Positions 1 to 10,898 of a stretch of 64,000 nt of DNA are shown here, in pieces. The translations under genes and the position numbers were made by a program. The stretch comes from Membranipora membranacea (taxonomy: Eukaryota > Bryozoa > Gymnolaemata > Cheilostomatida > Membraniporidae). The DNA is taken from NCBI GenBank assembly GCA_914767715.1, contig OU612067.1, positions 19,349,001 through 19,413,000 of the forward strand, in the 5' to 3' direction. Position 1 is the first letter of the stretch. Each line of letters opens with the position of its first letter. The notes beneath the pieces were generated by a model. The model did no database searches, was not told the origin of the DNA, and saw only the letters and a program-made list of their open reading frames with translations.

Positions 1-518
1 ACTAAGGCTTAAATGATTTGCTCAGGTATGACTGTTCTTTTAGATATTAGCCTTTGAACCATAGAAATTTCTATTTGAGCAAATTTTAACCATCGATATT
101 TCTATTGAAGCAGATTTTACACATTTTGCCCAGGCGCTTAGGCTTTTTTAAGTTGCACTGATGATTGATTGAGGATTGCACATAGACAAAACATTTTTAT
201 GCAATCTCATAGACATAGACAAAACTATGTCTATGGGATTGAATAAAAATGGCTAGAAAAAGCCAAAAAACCTGTGCTGGCTGTTGCAAGTTTTCTATGT
301 CATAGCATCACCTGCTGTTTTTCATACTACTCCCAAAGAGAAGATCAGGTATGAATCTAGTTATCTTGACAATAATCAAGGATGGATAGGCAAAACTGTA
401 GGTGTTTATTGTGTGCAAAAATAGGGCTCAGCTGCCACATAAGTTGTCAGAAGTCCCCTATGAGAACTGCTTCCTGTGCATTGCCATAATACCACCTCAA
501 ACTTCGTTTTCGGTGGGA
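1..518. other. Unique flank upstream of unit A
   Basis: No gene is visible here. It holds a short hairpin (arms near 209-219 and 227-237) and a loose internal repeat around 60-115. This sequence is not found upstream of unit B, so the A/B similarity starts at about 519. The promoter of the plus-strand gene should lie here and in the next 80 bases; no TATA box or other motif could be assigned. Confidence 0.5.
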
Positions 519-601
519 TAATGTACTTCATACAGTGTGTTTCCTGTTGATCCAGTAATATCTCATTGTCATACGGAATCGGAGCACTGGTAGATTAGAC
601 T

Positions 602-3600
602 ATGGCGGAAGTCGGAGATGGAGGTACTGCTAAAGGACGCAGGACATCAGATAAACAAATGCTGACTAAAGATGGTTTCCCTGTGACTTCTGAAAGTGAG
701 GCATGTAAGTGAATAAAAGATACTTAAAGTGAGATCACTATAAGTGTAATAATTGTGGTTACTTTTATCTGCAACATTTTGTAGATTCAAAGACTTACAA
801 GATTAGCGATCAAAAGACAGTTTTCTGAGCTTTTGAGAAATTTAAGTCGCTCTTTAGAGTTGTCTTCCCGTCTGTCTTGAAACACCATTATTTTGCCTGA
901 TTTTCGCTGACATACAAAATCTTTATCACAACTGGGAAAACATGCAATCATGGGCAAATTATATACTTACCTTGACTTGTCTTAAGTGGGGGAAGGGTAG
1001 TGCTATGAGACTGTATTTTCTGGGATATTGACAGCTACAGATCTTACTTAACCCTGGACAATTTTTGCCTATTAATTAAACACATCCTTGATGTCAGTAG
1101 GGTCAGCATGTTCCAAACAGTATGCCAGTGTATCCATGATTATGAGAGTTGTCTGTATTTGAGATTCGTATGAATTGAAGCGATCGGTTGCGCTATTTAA
1201 AGCTGCTCCTGATTGCTGTTAATATAATAAAAGCTACCCTGTAGAGTTTCAACGTTTTTTGAGACTTGAGGAATTAATTAATTTTAGCCTTTCACTTATG
1301 GTTTTTTGCAGGTTATAGAATATGGTATAAACATAGTTTGGAGCCAGAGTGCACTGACTTCCTGATTAATGACCCTCATCTAACCCAGATATCACTGTCA
1401 GATCTGACAGCTGCTATTGATGGCCTCGATATCACTCACATGATCATCAGCGGTGATATCCCACCTACTCTTGGTCAGATTGCTCCTGATCTGAAACAAC
1501 TAGGACTAGGACAAATACGACACCCAGATCAGCTACAGAGGTGAGCGTACCTTTTGTGGGATATGGTATGGTGTGTCTGTATCTGATTTGTGTGAGTGCA
1601 TTTAGTGAAGTGATAGTATGTCCAAGGAAAACTATTGCTGAGATTCTTAAATCTCCTATCATGTGAGTTGTCTTCCTATTATCAGCACTATAATGGTGTT
1701 GAGTGAAAAATTGAAATTTAATATCATGTGAAATTTATTTCAGTGCAAAACTTAGATCCCATTTTCTCGTAGGGTGTTTTGATGACCGATATCAATAACC
1801 ATGGCTATTCGTTATCACCAGCAGTAAGCCCATTAGTTTTATGTGATAGTTATTTCCTGATCACCTCACATGTAATTTTAATATATTACAGCATTTTCTC
1901 ACTGACAGCTCTAGAGGGGTTATCTGTATCAGGTAATAAAAAACTTCAAACATTACCTGATGATATAGGTATGATGAAGTTACTGAAGGTGTTAGATGTG
2001 TCAAACTGTGATTTGACTCATTTACCTACAAGGTGAGTAATGTTCTCATGATCAGGACTATAAAAGCAATATATTAGTGATGTTACATTATTTATGACAG
2101 ATAAGCCCATTAGTTATATGTGATAGTTATTTCCTGATCACCTCACATGTAATTTTAATATATTACAGTGTCTGTTCACTACCTGCTCTAGAGAAGTTAT
2201 ATGTAACAGATAATAGTAGACTTCAAACGTTACCTGATGATATAGGTATGATGAAGTCACTAAAGGTGTTAGATGTGTCAGGCTGTGATCTGACTCATTT
2301 ACCAACAAGGTGAGTAATGCTCTTATGATCAGAACCATTGAAGAAATATATTAGTGATGTTACATTATTTATGATAAATAATTTGGATAAAATGCAGGAA
2401 TCTATAATAAAACAAATTTTCATTTTATATTAGAAGAAAATATTGATGACAGAAATTCACACTGTGGCTATTATATCTATAATCTGTTACTGGTAGTTAT
2501 CTCCTTGTCTTACTTCATATTTAATATTTAATATGTATATTACAGTGTCTGTTCCTTGACAGATCTAGAGAAGTTAGATGTAATAGGTAATGAAAAACTT
2601 CAAACGTTACCTGATGATATAGGTATGATGAAGTTACTGATGGTGTTAGAAGTGTCTTACTGTGATCTGACTCATTTACCAACAAGGTGAGTAATGCTCT
2701 TATGATCAGAACTATGAAAGTGATATATTAGTGATGTTACATTATTTATGATAGATAATTTGGATAAAATGCAGGAATCTATAATAAAACAAAGTTTCAT
2801 TTTGTATTAGAAGAAAATATTGATGACAGAAATTCACACTCTGGCTATTATTTCAATAATCTGTGACTGGTAGCTTTTTCCTTGTTACACTTCACATATA
2901 ACATATTATGATGTATATTACAGTGTCTGTTCCTTGACAGCTCTAGAGAAGTTATCTGTATCAGGTAATAAAAAACTACAAACGTTACCTGATGATATAG
3001 GTATGATGAAGTCACTAAAGGAGTTATATATGTCAAACTGTGATCTGACTCATTTACCAACAAGGTTAGTAATGCTCTTATGATCAGATTTATGAAAGCG
3101 ATATATTAGTGATGTTACATTATTTATGATAGATAATTTGGATAAAATGCAGGAATCTATAATAAAACAAAGTTTCATTTTGTATTAGAAGAAAATATTG
3201 ATGACAGAAATTCACACTCTGGCTATTATTTCAATAATCTGTGACTGGTAGCTTTCTCCTTGTTACACTTCACATATAACATATTATGATGTATATTACA
3301 GTGTCTGTTCCTTGACAGCTCTAGAGAAGTTATCTGTATCAGGTAATGAAAAACTTCAAACGTTACCTGATGATATAGGTATGATGAAGTCACTAAAGGA
3401 GTTATATATGTCAAACTGTGATCTGACTCATTTACCAACAAGGTGAGTAATGTTCTTATGATCAGATTTATGAAAGTGATATATTAGTGATGTTACATTA
3501 TTTATGATAGATAATTTGGATAAAATGCAGGAATCTATAATAAAACAAAGTTTCATTTTATATTAGAAGAAAATATTGATGACAGAAATTCACACTGTGG

Positions 3601-6600
3601 CTATTATATCAATAATCTGTTACTGGTAGTTATCTCCTTGTTACACTTCATATTTAATATTTATTATGTATATTACAGCATTTGTTCACTGACAGCTCTA
3701 GAGCAGTTAAATGTATCAGATAATAGTAGACTACAAACGTTACCTGATGATATAGGTATGATGAAGTCACTAAAGGTGTTAGATGTGCGGCGCTGTGATC
3801 TGACCCATTTACCTTCAAGGTGAGTAATGCTCTTATGATCAGAACTATCGAAGTAATATATTAGTGATGTTACATAATTTATGATAGATAATTTGGATAA
3901 AATGCAGGAATCTATAATAAAACAAAGTTTCATTTTATATTAGAAGAAAATATTGATGACAGAAATTCACACTGTGGCTATTATATCTATAATCTGTTAC
4001 TGGTAGTTATCTCCTTGTTACACTTCATATTTAATATTTATTATGTATATTACAGCATTTGTTCACTGACAGCTCTAGAGAAGTTACATGTATCAGATAA
4101 TAGTAGATTACAAACGTTACCTGATGATATAGGTATGATGAAGTCACTGAAGGTGTTAGATGTGTCATACTGTGATTTGACCCATTTACCAACAAGGTGA
4201 GTAATGTTCTTATGATCAGATTTATGAAAGTGATATATTAGTGATGTTACATTATTTATGATAGATAATTTGGATAAAATGCAGGAATCTATAATAAAAC
4301 AAAGTTTCATTTTATATTAGAAGAAAATATTGATGACAGAAATTCACACTCTGGCTATTATTTCAATAATCTGTGACTGGTAGCTTTCTCCTTGTTACAC
4401 TTCACATATAACATATTATGATGTATATTACAGTGTCTGTTCACTGACAGCTCTAGAGAAGTTATCTGTATTCAGAAATAAGCGACTAAATTTGAATATC
4501 GTACATATCGATCAATATTGGATTAAATATACATATATATATATCCCTCATCACCAGCTCATTAACCACCATGCTTTTCAGCGTGGTAATTCACTCATAA
4601 AGGCTGAGCTATTTTGCCCACCACCTTTCTCATAATATCGCTCAATGTCGCATATTACATACTGTAAAATTTCAAACTGGAGCCTTGGTCACATTACGTA
4701 AATTTGCTGCTGTCAAATGAATTCATGGTTTTTGTTATATTTGCTTTCATGGTTAGGTGCGGTAATGCTTACATTCTATTCATTTACTTGCAGCATTGGA
4801 CAGCTGACCAATCTCATCAAACTTGATGTCAGATACAATGACAAGCTAACCAAGATTCCTGAGAGTCTGTACAGTGTTAGTACATTACAAAAAGTCCTGT
4901 GTGACGGCTGTCATACACTAACCTCTCCACCTCTGGCTGTCTGCAACCTCGGAGTTAAAGCTGTGAGAAAGTACTTATTTGATATCCGTGTGGAACGAGG
5001 AAGTAACCAACTGCTTATTCCGGTGACAGTAATCGGAAAGAGTAAGGCAGGTAAAACTAGCCTTGTTCAAAGTGTCCAACAGGACAAAAGAGTGCTGACA
5101 CGACGAGATTCTGAAGAAGGTCTGGTTGATGCTGCTACCAAAGTATTCAAAGTATGTGAAGCTGAAGTAGATAAGAAGGTGAAACTGATATTTACTGATT
5201 TTGGGGGACATACGATGTACCAATTTTCTTATCAGCTAACCTTTAAGACTCAGTATGTGCCACTGCTGGTAATAGACATAGCTGAGTTTGATAGGTTAGC
5301 TGATAAGAATGGAGAGGAGTCAGCTTGTGAAGAGCTATGTCTAACATGGCTAGCTCATCTGTATATCTCATCACCACGTCTCAACCGACCAGTAGTAGTC
5401 CTCACTCATCGTGACAAACTTAGTGATGAACGTTTCATCCGCCGAAAACAGCAACTCATCGAGGTCACTGAAAGGTTACGACAGCGCATCATTGAAGCTG
5501 AGAGAAGTGAATCCCCAACGCTAAGTCCTGTTTTTACTATGGCTACCTTTAGTGATACCTCGAAACCCTTCATAGGCCACATTGACATTCTTGATTTATC
5601 AGACACATCTGATCTGTCTGATATTAGTGACCTCAAGGACGCCCTCCTCATTGCTGGCTCAGAGCTGATCACAGAAATCCCAGGAATATGGTATCTAATG
5701 CTCATCAGAATCACTGAACGAGTTGACAAACCATTCATTCACCTGTCAGAGATAGATAAGGAGTTTCCTGATGACAAAGAGCATGTAGCCCTCCAATATC
5801 TCCACGAAACAGGACGTATCATGTGGTTTGGGAAAATACACAAACTTTCCAATTACATATTCCATCGTTCAGAGGTTTTGACAGGTCTCATAGAAATCCT
5901 ATACAGCCATACCCTAGATGATACCTGGAGCAAACGCCTAAAACTCTTTTCTCCTTTTAACTCCGATGGGAAGAAGATAGATAAAAGGAAATACACTGCT
6001 ATGATTGACAACTTCAACGCGACAGGAGTAATAGAGGCTTCTTTGCTCCTAAATCTGCTGGAAAAGGAATCTACAATCCCAGCTGATATCTCAGTAGAAA
6101 TCCTGAAGACATTTCACCTCATTCATCTATGTGGACCAACATCTGATTTAAGTCATGAGAAATACATCGTACCATATTTTGCGAAGGAAGAGATAAAAGC
6201 GCCTGAGGTCTTTGATAGTCTGATCCCACTGAAGGTAGATCTATGTCTACGAGGTCTACCTATTCCGAGCTACGTCTTCTCCCTCATTACAGCAACCTAC
6301 TTGGACATGAACTCAGACCCCTACAACTTCCCTGAGGTTGGTAAGAATGGTGCAACAGTGACCAACAACAGTAACAAAAGTGTCACATATCTTCTACACG
6401 ATGCCACAGAGAAGCGTGTCTCCCTGATTACTCTCACACCCCTAAGGAGAATCGGTGATGCATGGTGTGATCAGCTCGCCTCACTCGGACAGCTCATCTC
6501 AGAACTGAAATCAGTGTGGAAAGCAGTTCGCTATCAGAATGTCTTTGTTTGCTCCCATTGCTTACTCTCCAATAAACCAACTCCAACTACAGTCGTCGAT

Positions 6601-8187
6601 CCTGATTGGTATCAGCCAGAAAACCTGGATGGAGAATTCGATGTTTGCTATACAGGAAAGGAGACTTGTATCTGCAAAGCTACAGCTGCAGAAACGGAAA
6701 GTGAAACCGTTCCAACACCACTGATTTCTCCGTGTGAGTAATATCTCAAAGACAGCCAAACAGATGCTCCTCTTTCCGCTCTGCAAAAATTGTTGCAAGA
6801 AATACTTACCTATTTGTCACGAAACAACCATAACCCCTTGATGTCACTTTCTCCCTTCAATCCGTGCTTCATACCATCGTGTTTATCAGACAGTTGCTTG
6901 TGAGGCATCATTTTAATGGAGGCTTTAAATTCTTTTGTTGTTTCTGCAGGTTCTGACATATCTGAAACTGGATGTGATGTGCTAAAAGCTTACATCTCAA
7001 ACCTCCAAGTTCTGTCTCGTAAGTTGTTTTATACCAATCTTTCAATTGTAATCCGGATAATTATAAATAATTTGGTTAGTCGTATGTTACAACGACTTTA
7101 TTCTCAGAACTGTCTGAGCTGATCTCTAATTACTTTCTGAATCGATGATAATACCCACCCTTGATCAAGGTGCAAAATATTCATCTTTATTTTCTCATAG
7201 ATAAGTCGAAGATTCTGAAGGAGCTCATAGAGAAACATCCACTTGACACAAAGGACATCAAGCTGCTGTTTGATCACAGTGATCAATACATTATACCACA
7301 TCATCAAACTCATGTGAAGAGATGTGGATTAGTGCTGTTCAACTCTGACAATAGAGAGGGGGCTGTAGAAGAAGCTAATGCTATGAGTGAGAACTTTACC
7401 AAATCTGGAATCCAGACTAAGACAGTGGAGTGGAAGCAGGACTATGATCTGTTTGCTGAAATCCATGATGAGCTGACTGGGCTGATTTCTGATGGACTAT
7501 CACTGCTCATCGTCTCAATCATGTCACATGGTACAGCTGGAATTCTGACCGGAATCAACAACTCCAAAATAGCTATTTCTGATGTGCTGAAGAAGTTAAG
7601 AGTCAAGCTACCTAAACATATCCCTCTGGTAAGTTGTATCTCCACTGAATTTCCTAGAATAGTTTTCGGAGGCTGCATTTTTCTATAGATATTTGATCAT
7701 AATATTGTGTGTTTTGCAGTTATTACGGCAAACCTTATGAAATTGATAATTAAGGAGTAAATCCTTCAATCTTTTGCAGATTCTCATAGTGCAGGCTTGT
7801 CAAGCCTATTCCGATTCGGGATTTCAGAGTCATATAGATGCTGGCCCCGCAGAACCACCTAAGTCTTATGTAGTTCTGGAGAGGCCTCATACTCTGTTAC
7901 TGATGTCATCAGTTGTTGGAGGGATGGCTGTTAGAGGAGCGTTCACAGGGGCCATGGCTAGACAGTTCGCTAAGGCTAATGGGAAGACAACTATAAACGA
8001 TATGGTGACTAATGCAGTCATCGACATGAAGAAGAATGAACCAGATAAGTACAATCAGTCTCCAGAATCAAGAAACACTCTACAGAAGAGTCTGATCCTC
8101 CCACCAGGTATAGATACACCAGATTCACAGCAACACAGTGAGGGAACATCTAAGGAAAGCCTCCTGAAGAAACTCTTAGGCAAATGA
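602..8187 (+). CDS. LRR-Roc-COR-caspase-like protein, copy A
   Basis: Predicted 1387-residue cytosolic protein (no signal peptide). Exons: 602-704, 1312-1540, seven LRR exons (1892-2032, 2169-2309, 2546-2686, 2924-3064, 3302-3442, 3679-3819, 4056-4196), 4794-6733, 6950-7018, 7201-7628, 7780-8187. All joins keep frame with GT/AG borders. Domains: N-terminal LRR-like cap about 45-110; LRRs 111-439 plus more to about 490; Roc from about 515 with P-loop GKSKAGKTS (521-529), DFGGH (575-579) and THRD (644-647); COR about 740-1020; Cys-rich segment with CSHC at 1026; linker; caspase p20/p10-like domain about 1150-1330 with SHG (His1219) and QACQA (Cys1259). Roco proteins are GTPases in which COR mediates dimerisation; caspases are Asp-specific Cys proteases. 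Inferred role: LRR-gated activation of a protease, perhaps in innate immunity or cell death. No transcript evidence is available. Confidence 0.85.
1892..4196 (+). repeat. Array of seven intact LRR exon cassettes, copy A
   Basis: Seven 141-bp exons start at 1892, 2169, 2546, 2924, 3302, 3679 and 4056. Spacing is 377-378 bp except the first step (277 bp, shorter intron). Each encodes 47 residues, beginning after a split AG and ending in AG before the donor (phase 2 at both ends). Each holds two LRRs of pattern LxxLxVSxNxxLQTLPDDIG and LKVLxVSxCDLTHLPTR. The introns are also near copies of each other, so the repeat unit is exon plus intron. Donors are GTGAGT except the 2924 exon, which uses GTTAGT. 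Confidence 0.92.
4434..4488 (+). pseudogene. Truncated LRR exon remnant, copy A
   Basis: An eighth cassette begins on schedule (378 bp after the previous one) with a good acceptor. It matches the others for about 55 bases, then runs into sequence matching 44610 onward of unit B. It has no donor and its frame leaves the LRR pattern, so it is probably skipped. It looks like the left edge of a deletion that removed the rest of the cassette and the following roughly 0.5 kb still present in B. Confidence 0.8.
4794..6733 (+). other. Large exon: last LRRs, Roc GTPase and COR, copy A
   Basis: One 1940-bp exon encodes the last one to two LRRs, the Roc domain and the COR domain. The P-loop is at about 5035-5061. 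The DFGGH and THRD motifs stand in for DxxG and NKxD, as is usual in Roco proteins. Near the exon end are CSHC and further cysteines (CYTGKETCIC) that could bind zinc. The exon ends in phase 1 at a GTGAGT donor. If that intron is retained, translation stops two codons later (Cys-Glu-stop). Confidence 0.88.
7201..8187 (+). other. Caspase-like protease exons, copy A
   Basis: Exon 7201-7628 carries the p20-like part: RCGLVLFNS, then an NREG segment that may hold the usual P1-pocket Arg, then LLIVSIMSHG with the His codon at 7527-7529. Exon 7780-8187 starts with ILIVQAC, the Cys codon being at 7798-7800. It then has a p10-like stretch (LLMSSVVGGMAVRGAFTG) in which VRG sits where caspases have SWR. 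The catalytic Cys follows the intron directly. The tail of about 60 residues has no recognised domain. The family is most likely peptidase C14A; substrate specificity is unknown. Confidence 0.82.
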
Positions 8188-9580
8188 GTTTTCAAGTTAT
8201 TTCTGGTCAATTCAAGTGACCTTTCACAGACTTTCCATGTGGAAGTATTCTATAAACCATCATTCAGGTCAAGATATACAATCATCTCGTAAGATTGATC
8301 AGTTCCACAAATCAACCTGATCATTCTCGCTGTGTTCAGATGTTACGTCTGTAGCGTATCAGCATAGTGACTGGTGAAGTCATTTTCTGTAAATTCATTG
8401 CATGTTTGACTCAGGCAAGACTGAGTTATATTTAAATGCGGCTGATCACATTTAACACTTTCAGATATTGGTAGATCATTAATTCTGAATCCATGTTTGA
8501 AGATGATTTGGATAGCTAGAATTATTTTTTGTTGACATTTACTTTTGTACTTTTGTATAACTTGAGACTTGAACATAAGTTTACATCTGGTAATCGCGCC
8601 TGCAACTTAATGGTTCTGTTCCATGCCACTGCTGACCGAGAGTTTTTTTATTTCTTTACCAATATATTCTTCATTTACAAGTTTATGCTGTATTTTAATT
8701 TAGAGAGGGATGATTTCTTGTGACGAGCCTTCAGTGTTGGTTGTATTTGAATTTATAGCTGTTTATTAATTAGTTTGTGATTCACTGGTATAGCGTGTCC
8801 TTGGAATTTCCTACATTAAAAAATTATATTTAACAATGCCACTAAATTGTCGGGTCTTGTGACATCCAATACTAGCTTTAGTTTCTGTGGATTGTTAGTC
8901 AATGTTATCAGGTACTGCCTAAATCTTATCAAGGAGGTAAAGACAGTCTTTAACTCCTTGATATTATCATGTAAATTTCACCAGTAAAGTGAGAGGTGAA
9001 GAGGCATAGGTTCCCTGAAGGAAACTATTGGGCTGATCACGTTTTAACTTGTAGGTCACCCTACGGTGTAACAGCAAGAAATGCTGTCCAGTGGTTCAGA
9101 GAGAGTTGCGATATCAATGGGATGCTGCTCTGCGAACATTTCAATGCTCACAGAGATCAGACTTAACTACATGAGCCCTCACACTAGAGTAGCATATCAC
9201 TTCAGTTGACATTTAGAAACTAGTTCAACATTAGAATACTTGGTATTAATTTACAATCGCAGCTTGACTTAATATCATATCACTCAATCAATCAAAAGTG
9301 GCAGAAAAACAGACAATTTTCAAAGAAAACTTCTAACCATAGTAGTAATATTTCATCATCTGATAAAACAATATGCAGGGGTAGATAACTTGTAAACGAG
9401 ATCAATTTGGATAAAATTAATATGGTATAAATGTCACATAATATAGAATTGTCAAAACATTCACATCCAGTTCACACAGACACTCCATCAGAACAAATCA
9501 TATATGAAACTAGTTTTAGTGCTCAGACTACATTAGAAAACACATTTGTATATTAAATAGAATTATGAATTATTATTTCA
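8188..9580. other. Convergent intergenic region, unit A
   Basis: This lies between the stop of the plus-strand Roco-caspase gene and the stop of minus-strand CEP295. No further coding potential is seen. An ATTAAA at 8815-8820 could be the polyadenylation signal of the plus-strand gene. The region is strongly conserved in unit B (48302-49689). Confidence 0.6.
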
Positions 9581-10898
9581 TCATGACGATTTTTTACTCC
9601 TAGCCAGTAATTTACTCCCATATTCTTTTCTGCGAGCCTGTACATCTACTTTCTGTGCCTCTCTGGCTTTATAAGCTCTCTTCTGTTTTACTTCTTCTAA
9701 CTGACCATACAATCTGTGTATAAGATAAATAGTAAGTGAATAATAGCCTGTGTCCCACACTACAAAGTGGTGGAGGTGGGAGGAGTCCCTATGTACTTAC
9801 ATCAATCAGAATTTCCCAATTGGTTTAGAACGTCAGTTTCTCAAACCAAGAATGATTGAGTTGCAGCAAACAGGACATGAGAGCAGAGGATCTTCGTAAC
9901 AGTGCGGTAAGATATGACAGTTTTTTCACAATCTGCTTTCAGATAATAATCCTTTGGGGGTTACCTCATCTCAGTGGCACACAATGTCATCTATGTTCTG
10001 TTATATAACATGAGGCCACTCCAAATTAATACCTTGATCTCGATGACAGTATGAGGATTTGTAGGTGGAGGGAGGTGATTTTTTATTTTATATTTTAGCC
10101 CTACAAAACAGCTGGAGGTAAAATAGTTTTTTTATTTTATCTATCTACCCTGAACTCAAGTGGCTGAAAATTCTATTTTATTTTCTCTCTCCAACTCACA
10201 TGCACGAATCTTAAATGGTTGAGTTTGCCACATCATGAGTGTTTGATAATGTAATGCCACAAACTCACATTGCAAGCCATCAAAGTCTAGTATAAGGCAT
10301 ATATGATATAAACTTTTGATATAACCATGTGCTTGCTATCACAATATTTGTATACAAATAAGTAGCCAATGACCCAAGAGTAGCAAGCCACGCCTCCTAC
10401 CCTGAGTAAGTCTAATTTTATTATTTGTAAAATCCACGATGGACAATAAAGGAGGGAGACAAAATTGCAGAGAAAGTTTTCATAATATATTTCTTGTTCT
10501 CTTCATCCATATTGAGTCACCACTCACCATAGGTAATAAAATTATATATCATGCATACCATGTGCATACATATAGGGAATTTACAGGCGTTTAGGGGTAT
10601 GTGTTTTATATTTTACTTGGTCAATTGACCAGGAGGTAAAATATTTTATTTTTTTATGACTATTTCCATCTGGCGGTATTTTGATTTGATCAGGGCTCTG
10701 ACAAGGCGGTGGGCGTTCATCTAGATCAAGGAATTAATTTGGAGTGGCCTGATTATGCAAAAACTACTCAGAAAATCATAACTGACCTTTTAGTTCTCTC
10801 AGTCATCTCTTTCTTTTGTTTCTTTCTCGCAGCAGAATCTAAAGTTCTCACAGAAGTCTTCGGTCTGACATCTGGGTCGGCTCTAGTCTGTGCTTCTG
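9581..10898 (-). other. CEP295: CEP295 C-terminal ALMS motif (exons 29-30)
   Basis: The last two exons (10787-10898 and 9581-9713) encode about 81 basic, helical residues including ARKKQKKEMTERTK and YGQLEEVKQKRAYKAREAQK, ending KLLARSKKSS. This matches the ALMS motif shared by the C-termini of CEP295, ALMS1 and relatives, which mediates centriole targeting. It confirms that the gene is complete at its 3' end. Confidence 0.88.

Noticed and set aside
1892-4500. Regular direct repeats that could suggest a CRISPR array
   Set aside because: The period is about 378 bp, the repeats encode LRRs with splice sites, and the genome is eukaryotic.
5406-5738. Minus-strand 110-codon frame, also present at 45511-45843
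   Set aside because: Shadow of the Roc-COR exon on the opposite strand.
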